A stretch of DNA of 59,377 nt from Caulobacterales bacterium (GTDB taxonomy: Bacteria > Pseudomonadota > Alphaproteobacteria > Caulobacterales > Caulobacteraceae). The translations under genes were made by a program, and so were the position numbers. The notes under the pieces were generated by a model that saw only the letters and a program-made list of their open reading frames with translations, had not been told where the DNA came from and ran no database searches. The stretch spans positions 1-59,377 of the forward strand of contig JAEKKJ010000025.1 in assembly GCA_019510435.1 (NCBI GenBank). Direction: 5' to 3'. Of the stretch, positions 50,965-59,377 are shown piece by piece. Positions within the stretch are counted from its first letter, which is position 1, and each line of letters begins with the position of its first letter.

Positions 50965-51543
50965 GTGAAGCAACTGTTCGTGTTCGGCGCCTGCGCCGCC
51001 CTGCTGGCCGGCTGTTCCCCGGGCAAGCCTGCCGCGCCCAAGGCCCCGCCGCCCGCCGCGGCCGCCAGGTTCAACACCGACCTGCCGATGCCCGAGCTCA
51101 TGGGCCACATGGTCGACCCGGGGGCCTTCATGTACTGGAAGGGCTCCGGCACCGAGGTCACGCTCAAGGGCGAGAAGGACCTGGCCCCCGCCCCCAACGA
51201 CCAGGCCGGCTGGGACACCCTGGTCAGCGGCGCCACCATCCTCTGGCAGGCCGGCAATGTGCTGCAGCTGCCCGGCAACGTCCGCGCCCCCGAGGCCGAC
51301 TGGATGAAGTACGCTCAGCTGCTGACCGAGCGCGCCGTCATCGCCCGCGAGGCCGCCGAGAAGCACGACAAGAAGGCGGTCTTCGAGGAAGGCGCCAAGC
51401 TCTACGAGGTCTGCGTCGCCTGCCACGAGGAGTACGTCATCCAGCCCGGCATCAAGGCCAACGGCGTGGCCAAGGGCAATCCGCTCCCCGACTTCCCCGC
51501 CGACATCAAGGCCAAGATGGAGGCCCGCGCGAAGGGGCAGTGA
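50965..51543 (+). CDS. c-type cytochrome lipoprotein
   Basis: A 192-residue periplasmic haem protein. The N-terminus VKQLFVFGACAALLAGC is a lipoprotein signal (lipid Cys17). One haem site C150-V-A-C153-H154 lies near the C-terminus, as in class II cytochromes (c-prime type). The mature part starts with a Pro/Ala linker and has MPELMGHMVDPGAFMYW. An in-frame ATG at 50953 is possible, but the GTG at 50965 has GGAG 6 bases upstream and gives a better signal peptide. It is divergent from the CBS gene and is a client of the ccm system. Confidence 0.82.
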   Translation: MKQLFVFGACAALLAGCSPGKPAAPKAPPPAAAARFNTDLPMPELMGHMVDPGAFMYWKGSGTEVTLKGEKDLAPAPNDQAGWDTLVSGATILWQAGNVLQLPGNVRAPEADWMKYAQLLTERAVIAREAAEKHDKKAVFEEGAKLYEVCVACHEEYVIQPGIKANGVAKGNPLPDFPADIKAKMEARAKGQ

Positions 51544-51557
51544 GCGCGGCGGCTACC

Positions 51558-52070
51558 TCAGAGGCCGAGGCCGGCGCGCTCCAGGTCGACCATCCGCACG
51601 ATCATCGCCCGGCGCGGATCGGACGGCAGCTCGACGAAGCCCCACCGCGCATAGAACGCGCGCGCGGCGTCATCCAATGGGTGGGTGAACACGCCCAGGC
51701 TGCCCACGTCGGCGGAGGCGCGGAGCGCTGTGCGCAGGGCGAAATAGAGCAATGAGCGGGCATAGCCCCGCCCGTGGTGCGCCACGTGCACAGCCAGCTG
51801 GCCCAGCAGGGTCGCGGGCACGGGATCCGGTGTGTTGCGCTGCAGCCGGCGAGGCAAGGCGTCGCGCTCGATCTGGCCGGCGCTCAAGGTGACGTAGCCG
51901 ACGATGGCGCCGGTCGCGGCCTCGCAGATGACATTTGCGCGCGACAGCCCCGCGGCATGATTGGCCCAGGCGTGACGCCGGAACCACTGGTTCATCGATG
52001 CGCGGCCGCAATCGAAGGCGTCGCGGTCGTCGGTCTCGGCCAGCGGCCTCGGCGGGGTTATTTCCGCCAT
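51558..52070 (-). CDS. GNAT-family toxin of a TacAT-type system
   Basis: A 170-residue acetyltransferase. The acetyl-CoA site is HHGRGYARSLLYFALRTAL, the catalytic Tyr lies in DDAARAFYARWGFVELP, and the N-terminal part has FDCGRASMNQWFRRHAWANH, typical of toxins that acetylate aminoacyl-tRNA. It is preceded by, and overlaps by 13 bases, a DUF1778 antitoxin gene. The ATG at 52070 is used; the frame continues upstream without good signals. Confidence 0.88.
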   Translation of the reverse strand: MAEITPPRPLAETDDRDAFDCGRASMNQWFRRHAWANHAAGLSRANVICEAATGAIVGYVTLSAGQIERDALPRRLQRNTPDPVPATLLGQLAVHVAHHGRGYARSLLYFALRTALRASADVGSLGVFTHPLDDAARAFYARWGFVELPSDPRRAMIVRMVDLERAGLGL

Positions 52071-52321
52071 GCGGGGCGGGTGCGGGCCAGTTCCTCGAGT
52101 CCGGCGATCGCCTGCGGCGGCCGATCGGCCCAGGCTTCGAACGCGGCCCAATCCTTGGCCGGGATCGTCACCCGCGGGCGCTCCAGAAGGTCCATTTCGG
52201 CGGCTTCGAGGGCCTTGCGGCGAACGAAGTCGCTCAGGGTGGTGCGCGCCTGATCCGAGGCCGCCTCCAGCAAGGCCCGCTCCTCGTCGTTCACACGCAC
52301 GCTCAACACAGACGAGGTCAT
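52058..52321 (-). CDS. DUF1778 ribbon-helix-helix antitoxin
   Basis: An 87-residue protein. The N-terminal half is a ribbon-helix-helix DNA-binding domain (MTSSVLSVRVNDEERALLEA with SDQARTTLSDFVRRKALEAA); the C-terminal half (RVTIPAKDWAAFEAWADRPP) wraps the toxin. It represses its own promoter in known TacA systems; an operator candidate lies 32 bases upstream. The ATG is at 52321. Confidence 0.9.
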   Translation of the reverse strand: MTSSVLSVRVNDEERALLEAASDQARTTLSDFVRRKALEAAEMDLLERPRVTIPAKDWAAFEAWADRPPQAIAGLEELARTRPAWRK

Positions 52322-52352
52322 GGCGAAGCGGTTCCCAGGCTTTGCACCTACC

Positions 52353-52371
52353 CGTATGACAATGACATACG
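52353..52371. promoter_or_regulatory. operator candidate of the toxin-antitoxin operon
   Basis: CGTATG-ACAATGA-CATACG, with an inner direct repeat (TGACAATGACA). It is AT-rich compared with its surroundings and lies 32 bases upstream of the antitoxin ATG. RHH repressors bind such short sites. Confidence 0.55.
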
Positions 52372-52472
52372 CCCGCCGCCCGCGCAATCCGAGCCGGCTA
52401 TCCCTTCTATGCGGATGGCGCTCGCCCGAGCGCTTTCGCGCCGCTTATCGCCTTGTTTTTCTAGACGTTCGC

Positions 52473-52549
52473 TGGCGCACCCGACACGATTCGAACGTGT
52501 GACCTTTGCCTTCGGAGGGCAACGCTCTATCCAGCTGAGCTACGGGTGC
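52473..52549 (-). tRNA. tRNA-Arg (anticodon CCG)
   Basis: A 77-base cloverleaf read on the minus strand including encoded CCA. Acceptor GCACCCG pairs with CGGGTGC, D arm GCTC-AGCTGGATA-GAGC, anticodon stem TTGCC/GGCAA with loop CTCCGAA (anticodon CCG), T arm ACACG-TTCGAAT-CGTGT. Confidence 0.95.
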
Positions 52550-52623
52550 GTCTTCAAGCGAGGCGTGTCTCTAGCCGAAAGGGCGCGCCGCCGCAACGAC
52601 GCGCCCCTTCTGCGTCAGAAGCC

Positions 52624-55008
52624 TCAGAACGACTTGCGCACCGTGGCCCCGTAGGTGCGGGGCTGGTTGGTGAGGAAGCCGTAGCGGGCGCGCAGGCCGC
52701 GCTCGCGGTCGATGGCCAGATGGGCCCGCTCGTCGCCGAGGTTGTTGACGAACAGCGCCGCCTCCCAGTCCGCCCCGCTGCGCAGGCCCAGGCGCAGGTT
52801 GACGATGTCGTACGAGGGCAGCTCCAGCGGGAACGACAGGGTCGAGACTGTGGTGATCCCGACGTTGGTGAACAGCGCCACCGACGCCGGGTCGTTCTCC
52901 TGGTCGGAGATCTGGGTGTAGCGCTTGCCGACGTACTGGTAGGTGAGGTTGGCGAAGGCGACCATGTCGTTGAACGTCGCCCGCTCGTAGCCCAGGCTGA
53001 ACGAGCCCTGGAACCGCGGCACGGTGGGCAGGCGGTTGCCGTCGCGCAGGCCCTGGATCGGCAGGCCCTTGGCGTCCACCAGGCTCGAGGTGAGCTTGGC
53101 GTTGTTGTACGAGGCGGTGCCCGCCACGTCCCAGTTGTCGGTCAGCCGGTAGGAGGCCTCGGCGTCGAAGCCGATGGAGCGGGCGCTGGGCACGTTGGCG
53201 ATGACCCGCGAGGAGCAGCTGCCGGCGTCGATGGTGGCCTGCAGGTTTGAGATGTCGGCGTAGAAGCCGGCCAGGGTCAGCGAGCCCTTGCCGCCCAGCC
53301 GGGCCTTCATCCCGGCCTCGTAGTTCCACACCGTCTCGTTCTTGAAGCTGGGGGTGGAGAGGCCGCTGAAGGTGGCCAGGTCCGCCGGAGTGCACAGCGG
53401 CTTGTTAAGCGGGTCGTTGATGCCGCCCAGCCGGAAGCCCTTGGAGACCTGGGCGTTGAAGGTGACGTCGGGCGTGGCCTTGTAGGCCAGGATCACCCGC
53501 GGGGCCCAGCTGTTGGCGGTGGTGCGGCCCGGCACCGCGATGGTCGTATCGGCGAAGATGCCGTCGAACGTCAGGGTGCGGGTTTCCTTGTAGTGCGCGT
53601 AACGCAGGCCGCCGGTCACATCGAGCTGGTCGGTGATGGCGTAGGTCGCCTCGCCGAACGCCGCGTACTGGGTCTGCTTATAGGGCACGGTCGAGTAGTA
53701 GAGGCTGTCGGTGGGGTTCGCGGTCCCCTTGGTGGGGATGCCGGTCAGGGCGGTGAACCCGGTCACCGGCAGGTCCTGGGCGTAGTCGCGGGTGATGTGC
53801 GAGTAGAACCCGCCGAACACCCACTGCAGCGGCCCGGCGCCGGTGTTGCTGACCCGCGCTTCCTGAGTGAACGACTTGACCTTGGTGGTGTCGTTCAGCG
53901 GCGCATTGAGCGTGTAGACGGCCGGCGGCAGGCCGATCGAGCCGCCGGTGATCGAACCGGTCAGGGCGGTGGCGTCGCGCCGCACCAGCACGTCGCGGTG
54001 CGTGTAGCTGGAGATCGAATTGAAGCGCAGGCCGTTCATGTCGTACTGCACGTTCAGGTCCGACAGGAAGAACTTGTCGGCGAACTTCTCGTCCAGCTGG
54101 GTGAACTGCTTCAGCCCGCCCAGCACCACCTTCGGCCGGGTGGTGGTGAAGGGGTTGGCCAGGATGTTGAACACGTCCACCCGGTTGAAGCCGTTCACGT
54201 CGATCTTCTGGTAGAGCACCCGCGGGGTGATCTTCAGGTTGTCGTTGGGCTGGAACAGCAGGCTGGCGCGGACGCCCCGGCGGTGGCCGTCGTTGACGTC
54301 GCTCTTCACCGAGCCGTTCGGCTGCACCGCGTCGATGAAGCCCGCATATTCGGTGTCATAGGCGGTGACGCGCAGGGCCGCCTGCTCGTTGATCGGCAGG
54401 TTGACCATGCCCTTGATCTCGCCGCCGACATCGCCGCCCTGGATCTTGGAGAGCGTGCCTTCAACGGTGGCGTGGAAGCCCTTCAGGTCGGGCATGTTGG
54501 TGATGTAGCGCACGGTGCCGGAGAGCGAGCCGGAGCCGAACAGGGTGCCCTGCGGCCCGCGCAGCACCTCCACGCGGGAAAGGTCGAAGAGGTCGAGGTC
54601 GGGCGTGAACAGGGACAGCGAGATCACCGACTCGTCGAGGTAGACGCCGACCTGCTCCTTCACGCCCGGCTGGTCGCGGACGATCTGGCCGGCGGAGATG
54701 CCCCGGATCGCCACCTGGCTCTGGCCGGGGCCCAGGTTCTGCACCGTGAAGCTGGCGATGTTGCGCGACAGGTCCTCGAGGTTGGTCACGCCCTTGGCGC
54801 GCAGCGCCTGCTCGGTCTGGGCGTTCACCGAGAACGGCACGTCGATGAGGGCCTCATCGCGCTTGCGGGCCGTGACCACCACCTCCTGCACCTCTGCGGC
54901 GGCGGAGGCGCCTTCGGCGGCTGCGGCGGCGTGGGCGGTGACCGGGATGGCGAGCGAAAGGGCCAGGCTGCTCGCGCACGAAGCGAGCGCCACCTTGCGA
55001 AGTGTCAT
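52624..55008 (-). CDS. TonB-dependent receptor
   Basis: A 794-residue outer-membrane receptor. It has a signal peptide (MTLRKVALASCASSLALSLA ... HAAAAAE), a TonB-box-like EVVVTARKR near residue 43, a plug domain (VPFSVNAQTEQALRAKGVTN; VAIRGISAGQIV; VEVLRGPQGTLFGSGSLSGT) and a 22-strand-type beta barrel ending in the aromatic strand YGATVRKSF. The substrate cannot be told. An AGGAGGGAG Shine-Dalgarno precedes the ATG at 55008. It is divergent from the cytochrome-PQQ dehydrogenase gene. Confidence 0.95.
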   Translation of the reverse strand: MTLRKVALASCASSLALSLAIPVTAHAAAAAEGASAAAEVQEVVVTARKRDEALIDVPFSVNAQTEQALRAKGVTNLEDLSRNIASFTVQNLGPGQSQVAIRGISAGQIVRDQPGVKEQVGVYLDESVISLSLFTPDLDLFDLSRVEVLRGPQGTLFGSGSLSGTVRYITNMPDLKGFHATVEGTLSKIQGGDVGGEIKGMVNLPINEQAALRVTAYDTEYAGFIDAVQPNGSVKSDVNDGHRRGVRASLLFQPNDNLKITPRVLYQKIDVNGFNRVDVFNILANPFTTTRPKVVLGGLKQFTQLDEKFADKFFLSDLNVQYDMNGLRFNSISSYTHRDVLVRRDATALTGSITGGSIGLPPAVYTLNAPLNDTTKVKSFTQEARVSNTGAGPLQWVFGGFYSHITRDYAQDLPVTGFTALTGIPTKGTANPTDSLYYSTVPYKQTQYAAFGEATYAITDQLDVTGGLRYAHYKETRTLTFDGIFADTTIAVPGRTTANSWAPRVILAYKATPDVTFNAQVSKGFRLGGINDPLNKPLCTPADLATFSGLSTPSFKNETVWNYEAGMKARLGGKGSLTLAGFYADISNLQATIDAGSCSSRVIANVPSARSIGFDAEASYRLTDNWDVAGTASYNNAKLTSSLVDAKGLPIQGLRDGNRLPTVPRFQGSFSLGYERATFNDMVAFANLTYQYVGKRYTQISDQENDPASVALFTNVGITTVSTLSFPLELPSYDIVNLRLGLRSGADWEAALFVNNLGDERAHLAIDRERGLRARYGFLTNQPRTYGATVRKSF

Positions 55009-55263
55009 CTGTTTCTCCCTCCTGAGGCGACACTGCGGCCGCCTTGTGTGGCCAAGGGATAGACGCACAAGCGTCGCCATGACCAGGGCCGCCGACCACC
55101 TGGGGTGGCGCCGGATTCGCTCTTCAGGGGACTGTTGCCCGGCCGACACAATTGACGCCACGGTAGAAATCGCCGCCGCGGCCGCCGCGGGATTTCAGGC
55201 GGGCAATCGACAACCGCGACGGAACGGCTAGGGTCCGCCTCACGAAGCGGTCGAAGGATCGGT

Positions 55264-57177
55264 ATGGGGGACGGCATGCGCAGCTGGAGCAGGGCGGCGA
55301 TGTGGAGCGCCTTGGCGGGCGTGGCGGCCATGGCCGGCGCCGGCCTCGCCGCCCACGGCCAGGAGGGCCCGCCCCCGCCGGGCAAGACGGTGTACGACCA
55401 GGTCTGCGCCGCCTGCCACGCCGCGCCGGAGCCGGGCAGCCGCACCCCGCCGTTCGCGGCCCTGCGCAAGATGAGCGCCGAGCAGATCCGCGCCGCCCTG
55501 ACCACGGGCGTCATGAAGCCGGTCGGCGACGGGCTGGACCGCCAGCAGATCCGCGACGTGGTGGCCTATCTGGCCGCTCCGGCCGAGCCTGGCGGAACCG
55601 CCTGGATCGACGACGACATGTGCGCGCCGGACAAGCGCACGGTCGACCTCACGGCGCGGCCGGCCCAGGTGGGGTTTGGGGTCGATACGCAGAACTCGCG
55701 CCGCATGAGCGCCGCCCAAGCCGGCCTCACCGGCAGGCAGGCGTCGAACCTGGAGGTCGCCTGGGCCTTCGCCATGCCGCGCACCTCGGCCCTGCGCGGC
55801 CAGGGCGTGGTGGTGGGCTCGACGCTGTTCTATCCCGCGGGCCAGGCCGGCTACCTGCTGGCCCTGGACACCAGGAGCGGCTGCGTGAAGTGGGCGACAC
55901 CCGCGCCGGGCGGCCTGCGCGCCAGCCTGGCGTTCGGGCGCCTGGGCCCCAAGGGGCCGTGGGCCCTGGTGGGCGGCGACGGCCAGGGCAAGCTCGGCGC
56001 ATGGGACGCACGGACCGGCCAGCTGGTCTGGTCCGTGGACCCGCGCCACGACAAGACCGTGCCGCTCTCCGGCACGCCGCTGTTCGCGGGCGACAAGATC
56101 CTGGTTCCGATCTCGGCGATCGACGTGGCCAACGCCATGCGCGGCAGCTTCGCCTGCTGCAAGGCCCACGGCGCCCTGGCGACGGTCGACGCGGCCAGCG
56201 GCAAGCTCATCTGGACCTGGCACACCATGGAGGACGCCAAGGCCCTGGGCCGCAAGAACAGCCAGGGGGTGGACGTCTACGGCCCGTCGGGCGCGCCGAT
56301 CTGGTCCAGCCCGGCGGTCGACCTTGCAGCCGGCGTCGCCTACACGGCCACCGGCGAGAACACCTCGCCGCCCGCCACGGGCACGTCCGATAGCCTGGTG
56401 GCCGTGGACCTGGCGACGGGGCGGCAGAAATGGGTGTTCCAGGCCCTGAAGAACGACGTCTGGAACATGTCCTGCCCGAACGGCTCGCCGACCGGCGGAC
56501 GCCCGCCCGGTCCCAACTGCTTCTTCGTCGCCGAGGGCAGCGTCCTGCGCGACCACGACTTCGGCGGCGGGCCGGTGATCTGGAAAGGCGGCGGCCGGCG
56601 GCTGGTCCTGGACGGCCAGAAGTCCGGCGACGTCTGGGCGGTGGACGCCGCCACCGGCCGGCAGGTCTGGCGCCAGCAGTTCGGCAAGGGCTCGCCGCTC
56701 GGCGGGGTGCACTGGGGCGTGGCCACCGACGGCGTGCGCCTGTTCGCGCCCATCGCCGACCCTGGCGTGCCGGCGCCGGTCAACGCCGCCGGCCTCTATG
56801 CGGTGGACATCGCCAGCGGCAAGGTCGCCTGGTCGTGGAAGGCGAGCCCCGACTGCGAGGGCGGCCGCAAGGCCCGCGTGCCCAGCTGCGACGTCCGCTT
56901 CGGCCTCTCGGCCCCGCCGCTGGTGGTGGATGGGACGGTGATCGCCGGCGGCCTGGACGGGCGGCTCTATGTGTTCGAGGCGGCCACCGGCAAGCTGCTC
57001 GCCACCCACGACACCGCGGTCCCGTTCCAGGCCGTCAACAAGCTGGCCGGGGCCGGCGGCTCGATCGACGCGGCGGGCCCCTTCGCCGGCGACGGCATGG
57101 TGTTCGTCAGCTCGGGCTACGCCACCTTCGGCCAGCAGGCCGGCAACGTGCTGGTGGCGTTCCGGCCGAGGAAATAG
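55264..57177 (+). CDS. quinoprotein dehydrogenase with N-terminal cytochrome c domain
   Basis: A 637-residue periplasmic protein. A signal peptide (about 1-32) is followed by a cytochrome c domain with C48-A-A-C51-H52, and then an eight-bladed PQQ-type propeller (repeats such as GYLLALDTRSGCVKWATPAP, ALATVDAASGKLIWTWHTM, VWAVDAATGRQVWRQQFG, GLYAVDIASGKVAWSWKA, LYVFEAATGKLLATHD). The layout resembles polyvinyl-alcohol or alcohol dehydrogenases. The substrate is unknown. It is transcribed away from the TonB receptor, suggesting a shared uptake-oxidation module. Another Met codon (55276) could also be the start. Confidence 0.85.
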   Translation: MGDGMRSWSRAAMWSALAGVAAMAGAGLAAHGQEGPPPPGKTVYDQVCAACHAAPEPGSRTPPFAALRKMSAEQIRAALTTGVMKPVGDGLDRQQIRDVVAYLAAPAEPGGTAWIDDDMCAPDKRTVDLTARPAQVGFGVDTQNSRRMSAAQAGLTGRQASNLEVAWAFAMPRTSALRGQGVVVGSTLFYPAGQAGYLLALDTRSGCVKWATPAPGGLRASLAFGRLGPKGPWALVGGDGQGKLGAWDARTGQLVWSVDPRHDKTVPLSGTPLFAGDKILVPISAIDVANAMRGSFACCKAHGALATVDAASGKLIWTWHTMEDAKALGRKNSQGVDVYGPSGAPIWSSPAVDLAAGVAYTATGENTSPPATGTSDSLVAVDLATGRQKWVFQALKNDVWNMSCPNGSPTGGRPPGPNCFFVAEGSVLRDHDFGGGPVIWKGGGRRLVLDGQKSGDVWAVDAATGRQVWRQQFGKGSPLGGVHWGVATDGVRLFAPIADPGVPAPVNAAGLYAVDIASGKVAWSWKASPDCEGGRKARVPSCDVRFGLSAPPLVVDGTVIAGGLDGRLYVFEAATGKLLATHDTAVPFQAVNKLAGAGGSIDAAGPFAGDGMVFVSSGYATFGQQAGNVLVAFRPRK

Positions 57178-57187
57178 TGCGCAGGCC

Positions 57188-57367
57188 CATCCCTCCCCTT
57201 CATGGGGAGGGTGTCGCGAGCCCAAGGCGAGAGACGGGTGGGGAAGCCACGGCCGGGCGCGGTGGATGGCAGGATTCACTCGGACAGCCGATCTGACGCT
57301 CAGCCCGGACGCGGCTTCCCACCCTGATCGCTGCGCGATCTGTCCCTCCCCATGAAGGGGAGGGATA
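57188..57367. repeat. long palindrome, type C
   Basis: The outer hairpins CCCTCCCCTTCATGGGGAGGG (57191-57211) and TCCCTCCCCATGAAGGGGA (57343-57361, continuing) are inverted copies, and the inner arms GGGTGGGGAAGCC and GGCTTCCCACCC pair as well. It lies between the quinoprotein stop and the dnaJ stop, and probably terminates both. Confidence 0.75.
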
Positions 57368-57370
57368 ACC

Positions 57371-58528
57371 TCACTCGGCGCCGGTGACGCTGTCCCAGAA
57401 GCGCTTGGCCTTGCCGGTGAAGCCGGCGGCCTTGGGGTGGTGCTGGTCGCCGCAGAGGCCGGCGAATTCGCGCATCAGCTCCTTCTGCCGCGCGGTTAGC
57501 TTCGTGGGCGTCTCCACGAACAGCTCGACCACCAGGTCGCCACGTTGCGGCCCGCGCAGGGACGGCATGCCGCGGCCCTTCACACGCACCGTCTTGCCGG
57601 TCTGGGCCCCTTCCGGGACCTTCACCGAGAGCTTGCAGTTGCCGTCGCAGTTCTCGCCGCCCATCAGGCAGGGCGCATCGATCTCGCCGCCCAGCACGGC
57701 CGTCGACATGGGCACCGGCACCGTGCACAGCAGGTCCAGCCCGTCGCGCTCGAAGAGCTCGTGTGGCCGCACCGAAATGAAGATGTAGAGGTCGCCGCGC
57801 GGCCCGCCGCGCTGGCCCGCGTCGCCCTCGCCCGCCAGCCGGATGCGCGCGCCGTCGTCGACGCCCGCCGGGATGCGGACCGCCAGCGTCCGGTGGCGGC
57901 GCACCTGGCCCGCGCCATGGCATTCGACGCAGGGGTCCAGCACCATGCGGCCCGAGCCGCCGCAGCGCGGGCAGGCGCGCTCGATGGAGAAGAAGCCCTG
58001 GGTGGCGCGCACGCGGCCCGCGCCGTGGCAGGTGGTGCACTGGGTGGGGCTGGTGCCGGGCTTGGCGCCGGAGCCGTCGCAGGCCTCGCAGGTCAGGGTC
58101 GCCGGGACCGTGATCTCGATCTCGGCGCTGGCGTAGGCCTGCTCCAGCGTGATCTCCAGGTCGTAGCGCAGGTCGGCGCCGCGGGCCGGGCCGCTGCGCG
58201 CGCGCTGGCCGCCGCGCCCGCCGAACATGTCGCCGAAGACGTCGCCGAACACCTCGTTGAAGATGTCGTGCACGTCGTGGAACTGGGGCCCGCCGCCGCC
58301 GCCATTGCCGTTGACGCCGGCGTGGCCGAAGCGGTCGTAGGCCGCCCGCTTCTGGGGGTCGGACAGGACCGAATAGGCCTCGTTGACTTCCTTGAAGCGG
58401 CCGGAGGCCTCCTCGCAGCCGCCGTTGCGGTCAGGGTGGTGCTCCATGGCGAGCTTGCGGAAGGCAGCCTTCAGGGCGCCGTCATCGCAGCCACGGTCCA
58501 CGCCCAGGATCTCGTAATAGTCCCGCAT
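57371..58528 (-). CDS. dnaJ: chaperone protein DnaJ
   Basis: A 385-residue type I Hsp40. J domain with H31-P-D33, G/F-rich segment (near 75-110, with GNGGGGGPQF), four zinc motifs CEACDGSG, CTTCHGAG, CPRCGGSG and CVECHGAG near 150-215, and a C-terminal substrate-binding domain. It stimulates DnaK ATPase. Located 190 bases downstream of dnaK in the same direction with a hairpin between. Confidence 0.97.
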   Translation of the reverse strand: MRDYYEILGVDRGCDDGALKAAFRKLAMEHHPDRNGGCEEASGRFKEVNEAYSVLSDPQKRAAYDRFGHAGVNGNGGGGGPQFHDVHDIFNEVFGDVFGDMFGGRGGQRARSGPARGADLRYDLEITLEQAYASAEIEITVPATLTCEACDGSGAKPGTSPTQCTTCHGAGRVRATQGFFSIERACPRCGGSGRMVLDPCVECHGAGQVRRHRTLAVRIPAGVDDGARIRLAGEGDAGQRGGPRGDLYIFISVRPHELFERDGLDLLCTVPVPMSTAVLGGEIDAPCLMGGENCDGNCKLSVKVPEGAQTGKTVRVKGRGMPSLRGPQRGDLVVELFVETPTKLTARQKELMREFAGLCGDQHHPKAAGFTGKAKRFWDSVTGAE

Positions 58529-58572
58529 GAAACGTCAGGCGCTCAAATACTGTTGGAATTGAAGTGGGTGGC

Positions 58573-58616
58573 CCCCCGCCCGACTGCAAGGCTTAGCAAA
58601 GCCGAGTGGGCGGGGG
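58573..58616 (-). terminator. hairpin between dnaK and dnaJ
   Basis: CCCCCGCCCGACT (58573-58585) pairs with AGTGGGCGGGGG (58605-58616) with one bulge, and an inner stem GGCTT/AAGCC extends it. A second, smaller palindrome CCCCATGG ... CCATGGGG is at 58656-58702. It may attenuate read-through from dnaK into dnaJ. Confidence 0.55.
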
Positions 58617-58718
58617 AACCTGTTGCTTCAGCAACCGCGAAGGCGGCGGCGACGACCCCATGGCCAGCTTCATCGCATTTGGCGTTCAGCCGGACCATGG
58701 GGCGCAGTGTCACGGCGC

Positions 58719-59377
<659 letters not shown>

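Noticed and set aside
52473..52624. Attachment site or duplicated tRNA end next to tRNA-Arg
   Set aside because: No integrase gene and no second copy of the tRNA 3' end were found in the window.

Overview
The window is high-GC DNA from an alphaproteobacterium, most likely a Caulobacteraceae member close to Phenylobacterium or Caulobacter. That placement is inferred from the very strong GC bias at third codon positions, a DUF1013/TrcR cell-cycle regulator, paired DUF465 genes around ubiX, a TonB-dependent receptor, RTX exoproteins, and dnaK-dnaJ and recF-gyrB of alphaproteobacterial type. About 65 protein genes and two tRNA genes can be supported. I see no rRNA, no CRISPR array and no complete classical insertion sequence. 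Coding density is high, and many operons use 4-base ATGA or GTGA overlaps.

Layout: (1) 1-7 kb: acnA (cut by the window start), a 455-bp inverted-repeat element carrying a GxxExxY nuclease-like gene, a ccm cytochrome c maturation cluster (ccmA, ccmB, a Spy-like periplasmic gene, ccmC, ccmD, ccmG), and two small unknown genes. (2) 6.8-14 kb: yciB-ftsY; a TRIC-type channel; an operon dapF - signal-peptidase-like lipoprotein - mtaB - GFA enzyme; padR with a clear operator; rfbD. (3) 14-25 kb: MATE transporter, serine hydrolase, enoyl-CoA hydratase, acyl-CoA dehydrogenase, deazaflavin-type reductase, acyl-CoA synthetase, FMN reductase-ribBA, DUF72. (4) 25-33 kb: an RTX serralysin metalloprotease, trcR, a ubiX cluster, BON protein, yggT-DUF167, tRNA-Ala(CGC), and an RTX beta-helix protein. 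(5) 33-45 kb: polA, an ICL/PEPM enzyme, a 48-aa gene, a phosphoesterase-like gene, recF, a small membrane protein, gyrB, pterin dehydratase-HAD, VanZ-HDOD, and a glycosyltransferase-like gene. (6) 45-59 kb: two gene-less hairpin elements, a transketolase/PDH-E1-like enzyme, a transsulfuration pair, a haem lipoprotein, a TacAT-type toxin-antitoxin, tRNA-Arg(CCG), a TonB receptor divergent from a cytochrome-PQQ dehydrogenase, dnaJ, and dnaK (cut by the window end).

The genes cover chromosome replication and repair (polA, recF, gyrB), protein targeting and folding (ftsY, dnaKJ), cytochrome c biogenesis with two c-type cytochrome clients in the same window, central metabolism, lysine and sulfur amino-acid synthesis, and accessory envelope or secreted functions. 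Several gene-free stretches are filled with GC-rich palindromic repeats of at least four recurring types.

The most interesting signal is a set of three inverted-repeat elements (2183-2637, 45207-45343, 45383-45456). Their arms differ in sequence but share the same design: ends of ACC...GGT and arms built from short, near-periodic units. One brackets a PD-(D/E)XK-type GxxExxY gene exactly, with the start codon just inside one arm. The other two carry no gene. A nuclease-associated mobile repeat family is the simplest reading, but it is an inference.
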